This document shows positions 1 to 5,579 of a stretch of 8,470 bases of DNA, piece by piece (the stretch's first letter is position 1; the number at the start of each line of letters is the position of its first letter). A program made the position numbers and the translations under genes. A model generated the notes under the pieces. It was not told the origin of the DNA. It made no database searches and saw only the letters and a list, made by a program, of their open reading frames with translations. The stretch is from assembly GCA_903862375.1 (NCBI GenBank), contig CAIOXR010000042.1, forward strand, positions 1-8,470, read 5' to 3'. Origin of the DNA: an uncultured bacterium (GTDB lineage Bacteria > Patescibacteriota > Minisyncoccia > Phycocordibacterales > UBA9973).

Positions 1-570
1 AATTATAATATTAATATTTATTCTGACTTTCAAGATTGCAAAGAGAAAGTACTTATTCCTGTTTTAGTTAATGGTTCTAACATAACAGAAATTATAAATG
101 GAAGCGAACATTTAAACAATTATGATGGTGTATTTACTAAAAATATTAATTTTAAATTAGGTATTAAAACTGCAGACTGTGCACCAGTGTGCTATGGAGA
201 TGGAGCAACTATAGGTATAGCACATTTAGGTTGGCGTGGTTTATATACGAACCTGAATTCCGATATGATTAAAAATTTTAATATATCGAATTTGTCAATT
301 TATATAGGTCCATTTATTCATAAATTTGAAATAAAAAAAGATGACTGTTATGATAAATTGAAAGTAAATTTTAGTAATTATATTGAGTATGAAAATTCTA
401 AAATATATTTTAATTTCAAGAATGCATTGTTATCTATTTTTCCTAAAGATATGGTAAAATTCGATGATAGAGATACATTTGATGATTTATCTCTACCTAG
501 TTATCGAAGAGATAAAACAAAAAATAGATTATTAACAGTAATATCATATAAACAATATGAAAAAAATTGA
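1..570 (+). CDS. pgeF: PgeF/YfiH-family protein (multicopper polyphenol oxidase / laccase domain), 5' end missing
   Basis: The frame is open from the first base, giving 189 visible residues. Members usually have about 240, so roughly 40-60 N-terminal residues lie outside the window. Family signatures seen: TADCAPV with the putative metal-ligand Cys at visible residue 60, IAHLGWRG with a ligand His at residue 75, a shortened YIGP segment, and the C-terminal SYRRD (167-171) followed by a K-N-R-L-L-T-V-I ending. Family knowledge: these zinc proteins, once called laccases, are reported to act as purine nucleoside-processing enzymes and, in E. coli, to limit errors in muropeptide precursors. The family's first ligand His, in a VHG motif, appears as Asn here (VNG, residue 24). 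Place beside murC fits a cell-wall role, but this is inference. The stop is TGA, and the next gene begins inside this one. Family assignment is firm; activity is uncertain. Confidence 0.88.
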   Translation, partial: NYNINIYSDFQDCKEKVLIPVLVNGSNITEIINGSEHLNNYDGVFTKNINFKLGIKTADCAPVCYGDGATIGIAHLGWRGLYTNLNSDMIKNFNISNLSIYIGPFIHKFEIKKDDCYDKLKVNFSNYIEYENSKIYFNFKNALLSIFPKDMVKFDDRDTFDDLSLPSYRRDKTKNRLLTVISYKQYEKN

Positions 571-787
571 AATTGGCGCAAAATATAGACACTATAAAGG
601 TAAGGAATATGAAATAATTGGAGTTGCTAAACATAGTGAGACTCTGGAAGATATGATTGTTTATAAACCTCTATATGAAATTAAAGAATTTAGAAAGGAT
701 TTACTATGGGTTCGCCCAATGAATATGTTTTTTGAGAAAGTTGTTGTAGGTGGAAAAAGGATTGATAGATTTAAAAAAGTAAAATAA
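557..787 (+). CDS. DUF1653 domain protein, 76 aa
   Basis: A small soluble protein that is nearly all DUF1653 domain. Signatures in order: G-x-K-Y-R-H-Y-K-G-K-E-Y-E near residues 7-19, IGVAKHSETLE near 21-31, VYKPLY near 35-40, LLWVRPMNMFFEKV near 49-62, and a closing G-K-R-I-D-R-F. Length is normal for the family. The function of DUF1653 is unknown; the sequence looks like a compact beta-rich fold with no signal peptide or membrane segment. The ATG lies 14 nt before the end of the preceding pgeF-like stop codon, and the stop is 1 nt before the murC ATG, so the gene is probably co-transcribed and translationally coupled with both. No Shine-Dalgarno sequence is visible, and the conserved motif begins only a few residues after this ATG, which supports the chosen start. 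Family confidence is high; no function is assigned. Confidence 0.88.
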   Translation: MKKIEIGAKYRHYKGKEYEIIGVAKHSETLEDMIVYKPLYEIKEFRKDLLWVRPMNMFFEKVVVGGKRIDRFKKVK

Positions 788-788
788 T

Positions 789-2150
789 ATGAATAATCTA
801 GACTTATCAAAAATACATAATGTTCACTTTATAGGTATAGGAGGGATTGGCGTCTCTGCTATTGCTAGAATGATGGTACAGATAGGGAAGAATGTCACTG
901 GGCAAGATATGCAAGGTGGTGAAATTGTCGATGAACTAGTGAAGCTCGGTATTGATATAAAGATCGGCCAATCTTATGAGAATATTCCATTAGATACTGA
1001 TTTGATAGTTTATACAATTGCGATAGATACTTACGATAAAGAACTTGCGAAGAAGATAAAAGAACCATTTAAAAATATTGGGAAAATCATTCCATCACTT
1101 TCATACCCTCAAATGTTAGGCCTAATAACTAAAGATAAGTATACCATAGCAGTCTGTGGTACTCATGGTAAAACAACAACAACAGGAATGGTAGCTGAAA
1201 TACTAAACGGTGTAGAGAGAAAGCCTTCTGTAATAATCGGAAGTTTACTTGCAGGTAATCCAAATCATTCTAATGGAAAAGCTACAAATTATATACATGG
1301 AGATAGTGATATATTCATCGTTGAAGCTTGTGAGTACAGAAGATCATTCTTAAATATTAATCCGAAAGTTTTAGTAATTACAAATATTGATGAAGATCAT
1401 TTAGATTATTATAAAGACATACAAGATATTCGAAATGCATTTCATGAAATGGTGATGAAAGTTCCAAAAGATGGTTATATAATTTGTAACCCAGATGATA
1501 TAAATATAAAAGAAGTTGTAAATGATGCAAATGCAAAAATAATAAATTGGCAAGAATTTTATAATGGAAAACTTAAATTAAAAGTTCCGGGAATTCACAA
1601 TAAGAAAGATGCAGCGGCGGCAATAGCCGCCGCTGGTACTTTTGGTATTTCAAAAAAAGATGGAGAAAAGTACGTTTGTAATTTCCCAGGCACATGGAGA
1701 AGATTTGAATACAAAGGAAAACTTAAAAATGGAGTAATACTTTATGATGATTATGCTCATCACCCCACTGAGATTAAAGCTACAATTGAAGGATTTCGAG
1801 AAATATATCCAATAAATGATGGATGGAAGATACATATAGTATTCCAACCACATTTATTTTCACGTACAAAATTACTTCTAGATGACTTTGCAAAAAGTTT
1901 TAATAATGTGGATGAAGTATTACTTCTACCTATATACTATGCACGTGAAGTCGATGATGGTATTATATCATCACAAATTCTAAGTAATGAAATAAACAAA
2001 TATTCAAATAATTCAAAAGCTTTTGATAACTTTGATACACTTGAGGTTTACTTAGAAGCTAAACTTCCTAATATGGGTGAAAAATATATTATAGTTACCA
2101 TGGGAGCTGGAGAAGCATTTAAAATAGGGGATAATATTCTTAAAATTTAA
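789..2150 (+). CDS. murC: UDP-N-acetylmuramate--L-alanine ligase
   Basis: Cytoplasmic Mur ligase that joins L-alanine to UDP-N-acetylmuramic acid using ATP, the first step of peptidoglycan stem-peptide assembly. The 453-residue length is typical. The N-terminal Rossmann-like UDP-binding domain carries IGIGGIGVSAIARMM (about 15-29). The central ATPase domain has the P-loop GTHGKTTTT (124-132), EACEYRRSFL (179-188, a form I recall from Bacillus-type MurC) and NIDEDHLDYY (199-208). The C-terminal domain begins near the PGIHN segment and includes YDDYAHHPTE (319-328). The DDYAHHPTE signature and the early glycine-rich motif separate MurC from MurD/E/F; Mpl is less likely because of the EACEY form. 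The gene starts 1 nt after the DUF1653 stop, with no Shine-Dalgarno sequence, so it is probably translationally coupled. An alanine-rich stretch near residues 275-283 is encoded by an unusual GC-rich palindrome, listed separately. Confidence 0.97.
   Translation: MNNLDLSKIHNVHFIGIGGIGVSAIARMMVQIGKNVTGQDMQGGEIVDELVKLGIDIKIGQSYENIPLDTDLIVYTIAIDTYDKELAKKIKEPFKNIGKIIPSLSYPQMLGLITKDKYTIAVCGTHGKTTTTGMVAEILNGVERKPSVIIGSLLAGNPNHSNGKATNYIHGDSDIFIVEACEYRRSFLNINPKVLVITNIDEDHLDYYKDIQDIRNAFHEMVMKVPKDGYIICNPDDINIKEVVNDANAKIINWQEFYNGKLKLKVPGIHNKKDAAAAIAAAGTFGISKKDGEKYVCNFPGTWRRFEYKGKLKNGVILYDDYAHHPTEIKATIEGFREIYPINDGWKIHIVFQPHLFSRTKLLLDDFAKSFNNVDEVLLLPIYYAREVDDGIISSQILSNEINKYSNNSKAFDNFDTLEVYLEAKLPNMGEKYIIVTMGAGEAFKIGDNILKI
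1612..1635 (+). repeat. Perfect 10-bp GC-rich inverted repeat inside murC
   Basis: The left arm CAGCGGCGGC (1612-1621) and right arm GCCGCCGCTG (1626-1635) are exact reverse complements separated by the 4-nt loop AATA. Nine of ten base pairs are G-C, in a strongly AT-rich gene. The segment encodes the alanine run A-A-A-A-I-A-A-A of MurC, using gcg and gcc codons where the surroundings mostly use gca and gct. The mRNA should form a very stable hairpin. No U-tract follows, so it does not look like an intrinsic terminator. It may be an accident of the Ala-rich helix, or a pause or stability element. Confidence 0.8.
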
Positions 2151-2153
2151 ATA

Positions 2154-2162
2154 TGCTATAAT
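2154..2162 (+). promoter_or_regulatory. Extended -10 promoter, predicted leaderless start at 2169
   Basis: TG-C-TATAAT gives a perfect consensus -10 hexamer (2157-2162) with the extended TG element (2154-2155). It sits in the 18-nt gap after murC. Exactly 6 nt separate it from the ATG at 2169, so transcription would start at about the A of the ATG. No convincing -35 is seen at 17-bp spacing, which an extended -10 can do without. No Shine-Dalgarno sequence is present. Confidence 0.65.
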
Positions 2163-2168
2163 ATAAAC

Positions 2169-3053
2169 ATGAAAAGATATTTTATTATTACAATATTAGC
2201 TTATTTAATTTTTAATCCTTTTATTTCTTATGCTTTAAATGCTACTACTGGATTTATACCTGGTGATATTTGGTATTCTACAGATAATTTAATAGAAGGT
2301 GATACTGTAAAAATATATACAGCTATTTGGAATGGTGATTCATCAACACTAAATACAAAAGTTGAATTTTATGATAAGAATGTAATTCTAGGTTATAGAG
2401 ATGTCATTGTTCCTTCTTTTGAAGTTAAAGAAGTATATGTGAATTGGAAAATAACTTCTGGCGATCATTCTATTTCAGCAAAGATATTATCACCATTATT
2501 AGAAAAAAATTCGACTACTCTAAATTATAAATTTATTCCTATTGTTATAAATAATGTAAATGGTAATCCTGCTACAACTTCTGATATACTTCAAAGTCAA
2601 ATTGATAAAGCTAGTTCTTCTATAACTAATATAATTCCAAATACTATTAGTGTACCTTTAGCTACAAATGCTAACAGCATAGACAACTTTCGTGCAAATA
2701 CTTTAAAAAATATATCGGAAACAAAACTTAAAACAGAAAATAAGATTAAAAGTTTAAATAAATTATCATCAGGATTGAATGAAACCACATCTTCAATAAT
2801 AAAGAATTCTAATTCTGGAATTACTATTCCTGACAATCAACCATTTAATGCAAAGATTTTAAATACTAAGTTAGCAATACCAAAAGCAAATAATATTGAA
2901 AATGCGACTGAAAGACCAATAGCGTACATCAAATTATTTATATTTTATATATTATCATTTATTTTTGGTAATAAAATTATTTTTTACTCTCTTATAATTA
3001 TAATAATCTTCTTAATACTAAGAAGCATTTATTATAAAATAAGAAACGGATAA
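2169..3053 (+). CDS. Uncharacterised secreted, C-terminally anchored protein with Ig/CARDB-like domain
   Basis: 294 residues, no named family recognised. Seen: a Sec-type signal peptide (K2-R3, hydrophobic 4-19, likely cleavage after SYA at 22); a beta-rich region at about 28-107, starting PGDIWYS and including GDTVKIYTAIWN, VEFYD and a W-K-I-T-S-G-D-H strand pattern, which resembles CARDB or other Ig-like adhesion or scaffold domains; a Ser/Thr/Asn-rich, probably extended region at about 125-245; a hydrophobic or amphipathic segment at 253-267; and a strong transmembrane helix at 270-285 ending in a basic tail (R-S-I-Y-Y-K-I-R). The predicted topology is an extracytoplasmic Ig domain on a stalk with a short cytoplasmic tail. 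It lies between murC and the mreD-like/mrdA pair and has its own leaderless promoter, which suggests an envelope or cell-shape role. The Asn- and Ser-rich composition fits AT-rich coding. Existence is confident; function is inferred from context only. Confidence 0.82.
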   Translation: MKRYFIITILAYLIFNPFISYALNATTGFIPGDIWYSTDNLIEGDTVKIYTAIWNGDSSTLNTKVEFYDKNVILGYRDVIVPSFEVKEVYVNWKITSGDHSISAKILSPLLEKNSTTLNYKFIPIVINNVNGNPATTSDILQSQIDKASSSITNIIPNTISVPLATNANSIDNFRANTLKNISETKLKTENKIKSLNKLSSGLNETTSSIIKNSNSGITIPDNQPFNAKILNTKLAIPKANNIENATERPIAYIKLFIFYILSFIFGNKIIFYSLIIIIIFLILRSIYYKIRNG

Positions 3054-3059
3054 ATGTAT

Positions 3060-3088
3060 TTGTCAAATGAGATGCTCTCGAGTATAAT
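3060..3088 (+). promoter_or_regulatory. Sigma-70-type promoter, predicted leaderless start at 3095
   Basis: TTGTCA (3060-3065, 5 of 6 matches to TTGACA) and TATAAT (3083-3088, perfect) are separated by exactly 17 bp. The -10 ends 6 nt before the ATG at 3095, so the predicted start site is the A of the ATG. It lies in the 41-nt gap after the Ig-domain gene and would drive the small membrane gene together with mrdA. There is no room for a Shine-Dalgarno sequence on the transcript. Confidence 0.75.
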
Positions 3089-3094
3089 ATACTT

Positions 3095-3379
3095 ATGAAA
3101 AGAATCTTTTTTGATATTATATTATTTATTTGTATATTTGTATTTCCATGGTGGATAGTAATAACTTTCTCTGTTGTTGGAATATTTATATTTAAAAACT
3201 ATTATGAATTTCTTATTTCATGTATTATTATAGAAGTACTATCTACCACGAAAACACAAAACATTCATAGTAAATCATTTTTAGTGTATTTAGCTATAGT
3301 TATTTTTTATTTATTTATTCAGTATTTACACGATCATATTTTACTATATAAAAATCAAAATGAAATTCCATATAAATAA
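3095..3379 (+). CDS. Small multi-pass membrane protein, possible MreD-like
   Basis: 94 residues, almost entirely hydrophobic. Likely membrane segments lie at about 4-19 (ending FPWW), 21-34, 38-50 and 61-78, with a polar C-terminal tail. A compact K-N-Y-Y-E-F motif lies between the second and third segments. I cannot assign a family from sequence alone. The position immediately upstream of PBP2, with the coding ends overlapping by 20 nt, is where MreD is commonly found in rod-shape operons. Bacterial MreD is usually about 160-170 residues, so this would be a short relative or a functional stand-in. The overlap predicts translational coupling with mrdA, and a good leaderless promoter precedes the ATG. 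It could instead be an unrelated lineage-specific membrane protein. Confidence 0.75.
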   Translation: MKRIFFDIILFICIFVFPWWIVITFSVVGIFIFKNYYEFLISCIIIEVLSTTKTQNIHSKSFLVYLAIVIFYLFIQYLHDHILLYKNQNEIPYK

Positions 3380-5057
3380 CAAATATATAAATAGAAATAT
3401 TGATCCAGATGAAATATTTCTTGACTCAAAAAATTTACCTGATTTTAATACTCAGCAATTTGAAGGACGTTTAGAAAAAGCAATTCCAAAGAAAACAATA
3501 TATACCCTCAGTTTATTTTTTATATTTTGTAGTTGTGTACTTATATATCAATTAGGCTATCTTCAAATAATTAAAGGTGAAGCATATTTTAAGAAAAGTG
3601 AAAATAATACTTTAATGAAACAACCTATATTTGCAGATCGTGGTCTCATATATGACCGTAATGATATCTTATTAGCGTGGAATACTTGGGGTAAAGAAGA
3701 TGTGAGTAAACTTTCTTCTCCTGCAAGATCATATATTTCTAATCCTGGTTTTGGCTTACTCTTAGGATATGTAAGTTCTCCTGCAAAAGATTCAATGGGT
3801 AATTATTGGCAAGATTCATTTATCGGTAAAGATGGGGTAGAGAAATCATATAATACTAATCTTACTGGTAAAAATGGTGTGCGTATTACTGAAACGAATG
3901 TTAAGGGAGAAATACAATCTGAAAATATTGTAACGTTGCCCATAGCAGGAGAAAATATAAAACTTTCTATTGATAGTAGAATACAAAAAAAGATGTATGA
4001 ATCTATATCAAATATGGCGCAGGGTGCTTCATTTGGAGGAGGGGCTGGAGTACTTATGGATATTAATACAGGTGAAATCATTAGTATGACTAGTTTTCCT
4101 GAGTATAATGGAACTATCTTATCAAAAGGTGAAGATAAAACTTTAATTAATGGTTACTTTAATGATAAACGTAAAGTATTTCTAAATCGCTCAATATCTG
4201 GGCTGTATGCACCTGGTTCGATAGTTAAACCATTCTTAGGCTATGGTGCATTAGCTGAGAATGTGATAACTCCTCTAAAACAAATATTTTCAAATGGTTC
4301 TATATCTATCCCTAATCCATACTTTCCAGAAAAGAAATCAGTATTCAAAGACCATGGGTCATTTGGATATGTTGATATGAAGAAAGCTATTGCTATATCA
4401 TCTGATGTATACTTTTATGAAATAGGTGGTGGATTTGAAAATCAAAAAGGTTTGGGAATAATAAATATAGATAAATATGCAAAAATGTTTAATATTGCTG
4501 ATAAGACAAATATTGATTTAGGTGGAGAAAAAAGTGGTATTGTTCCTACACCAGATTGGAAAATGAAAACATTTAAAGGTGATGCTTGGAGAGTTGGAGA
4601 TACATACAATACTTCTATAGGTCAGTATGGTTTTCAGGTGACTCCACTTTCTGTAGCTAGAGCAACCGCAGGAATAGCATCGATGGAAAGTATACCTACC
4701 CCTCATATAAAACTAAACGATAAAACTTTTGAATCAAAAGTAACTACTTTAGATATTAATAAAGATATGATGAAAGTTATACATGAAGGTATGCGTATGG
4801 CAGTCACAGAAGGTACAGCAACAGCACTTAATCTTAGTTCTGTAAAAGTCGCTGCCAAGTCTGGTACTGCTCAGGTAGGGCTTGGGAATACGAATACGAA
4901 CTCTTGGATCGTCGGCTTTTTCCCATATGAAAACCCAAAGTATTCTTTTGCTATCCTTATGGAACGTGGACCAAAAGCAGCCTCTGGTAATGCTACTCGT
5001 GTAATGAGTGAAGTTATAGATTATATGAGTATATATACTCCAGAATATTTCAAATGA
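3360..5057 (+). CDS. mrdA: Penicillin-binding protein 2, peptidoglycan DD-transpeptidase
   Basis: Membrane-anchored class B PBP that crosslinks peptidoglycan during elongation, normally with RodA and the Mre proteins. 565 residues, somewhat short (E. coli about 630). Seen in order: a cytoplasmic N-terminus with DPDEIFLD (15-22) and TQQFEGRLEK (31-40), a transmembrane helix at about 47-68, the RGLIYDRN motif (94-101), and a truncated pedestal before GYV (136-138) and IGKDGVEKSYN. The transpeptidase domain carries the nucleophile motif S287-I-V-K290, the S347-S-D349 motif (the SxD form usual for this class) and K500-S-G-T503. All catalytic motifs are intact. The ATG at 3360 overlaps the previous gene by 20 nt and is supported by the conserved N-terminal segment soon after it. 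The stop is TGA. rodA does not follow; greA comes next. The PBP2 rather than PBP3/FtsI call rests on the small membrane gene upstream and the RGLIYDRN/GYV layout. Confidence 0.94.
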   Translation: MKFHINNKYINRNIDPDEIFLDSKNLPDFNTQQFEGRLEKAIPKKTIYTLSLFFIFCSCVLIYQLGYLQIIKGEAYFKKSENNTLMKQPIFADRGLIYDRNDILLAWNTWGKEDVSKLSSPARSYISNPGFGLLLGYVSSPAKDSMGNYWQDSFIGKDGVEKSYNTNLTGKNGVRITETNVKGEIQSENIVTLPIAGENIKLSIDSRIQKKMYESISNMAQGASFGGGAGVLMDINTGEIISMTSFPEYNGTILSKGEDKTLINGYFNDKRKVFLNRSISGLYAPGSIVKPFLGYGALAENVITPLKQIFSNGSISIPNPYFPEKKSVFKDHGSFGYVDMKKAIAISSDVYFYEIGGGFENQKGLGIINIDKYAKMFNIADKTNIDLGGEKSGIVPTPDWKMKTFKGDAWRVGDTYNTSIGQYGFQVTPLSVARATAGIASMESIPTPHIKLNDKTFESKVTTLDINKDMMKVIHEGMRMAVTEGTATALNLSSVKVAAKSGTAQVGLGNTNTNSWIVGFFPYENPKYSFAILMERGPKAASGNATRVMSEVIDYMSIYTPEYFK

Positions 5058-5072
5058 ATTCACATATTTTAC

Positions 5073-5101
5073 TTTACTTATTTATGTAAAATTGCTACAA
5101 T
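5073..5101 (+). promoter_or_regulatory. Probable greA promoter with extended -10
   Basis: TTTACT (5073-5078, 4 of 6 to consensus) and TACAAT (5096-5101, 5 of 6) are separated by 17 bp, with an extended TG at 5093-5094. The predicted start is near 5108, giving a leader of only about 3 nt before the ATG at 5111. A second CTACAAT copy lies 8 bp downstream (5103-5109), too close to the ATG to serve as the -10 for this start. This is the longest gene-free stretch in the window (53 nt), consistent with a new transcription unit for greA-lysS. Confidence 0.6.
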
Positions 5102-5110
5102 CCTACAATT

Positions 5111-5575
5111 ATGGATGAAATAAATTATATAACTGAAGAAAAAAAACAAGCATTACAAGACGAACTTAAAAATTTAAGAACCTTCAAAAGAAAGGAGATT
5201 TTAGAAGCTCTAGAGTCTGCAAAAGCCTTGGGCGATTTATCTGAAAATGCTGAGTACCACCAAGCTCGTGAAGATCAGGGTAAGACCGAAGACCGTATAA
5301 ATCAGATTGAGTATATGCTTCAATCTTCAGTCGTCGTAAAGAAACACCAAAGTTCAAAAGTTGAAATTGGTACAACAGTTATAATTAAAAAAGATGGATC
5401 TAAAGATAATGTTACTTATAGTGTTGTCGGAGCTGAGGAAGCAGATATGATGCAAAATAAAATCTCTAACAAGTCTCCACTTGGAGAAGCCTTGTTTGGT
5501 AAAAAGAAAGGTGATGTAGTATCTATAAATACACCTAAGGGACTAGCCAAATACACTCTAATTGATATACAATAG
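5111..5575 (+). CDS. greA: Transcription elongation factor GreA
   Basis: Binds the RNA polymerase secondary channel and stimulates cleavage of backtracked transcripts, rescuing stalled complexes. 154 residues, close to the usual 158. The N-terminal antiparallel coiled coil (about 8-75) carries the tip motif G-D-L-S-E-N-A-E-Y (41-49); D42 and E45 match the acidic tip residues that coordinate the catalytic Mg2+. The C-terminal FKBP-like domain (about 80-154) includes VEIGTTVIIK, the SPLGEALFGKKKGDVV segment and the closing P-K-G-L-A-K-Y-T-L-I-D-I. The acidic tip and the S-P-L-G-x-A-L-x-G-K motif place it in GreA/GreB, and GreA is the default in genomes with one copy. It is preceded by its own promoter and followed by lysS after 4 nt, so the two are likely co-transcribed. 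The stop is TAG. No Shine-Dalgarno sequence is seen. Confidence 0.97.
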   Translation: MDEINYITEEKKQALQDELKNLRTFKRKEILEALESAKALGDLSENAEYHQAREDQGKTEDRINQIEYMLQSSVVVKKHQSSKVEIGTTVIIKKDGSKDNVTYSVVGAEEADMMQNKISNKSPLGEALFGKKKGDVVSINTPKGLAKYTLIDIQ

Positions 5576-5579
5576 AACT

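Noticed and set aside
187..189. GTG as the start of the PgeF-like gene
   Set aside because: The frame is open from base 1 and the residues before it include the family's TADCAPV motif, so the gene simply begins before the window.
547..552. TATAAA as a -10 box for the DUF1653 gene
   Set aside because: It lies only 4 nt before the ATG, inside the preceding coding region, and no -35 sits at 16-18 bp spacing.
3069..3079. GAGA-TGC-TCTC mini-hairpin in the promoter spacer before 3095
   Set aside because: A 4-bp stem is expected by chance and would not be transcribed from the predicted start site.
4398..4406. SSD in place of the SxN motif in PBP2 as a lost catalytic residue
   Set aside because: The SxD form is normal in PBP2-type class B PBPs, and the SxxK and KSGT motifs are intact.
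4749..5063. 104-residue minus-strand open frame opposite the end of mrdA
   Set aside because: It is antisense to the conserved KSGT-containing part of PBP2, and its translation (Cys-rich, no recognisable motif) looks like a shadow. The other minus-strand frames were rejected for the same reason.
5066..5092. ATTTTAC/GTAAAAT inverted repeat as a terminator for mrdA
   Set aside because: The stem is 7 bp and nearly all A-T, with a 13-nt loop and no following T-tract; it also overlaps the likely greA -35.
5562..5579. In-frame TTG as an upstream start for lysS, adding six residues
   Set aside because: It lies inside greA, and the ATG at 5580 gives the usual LysS N-terminus directly after the greA stop.
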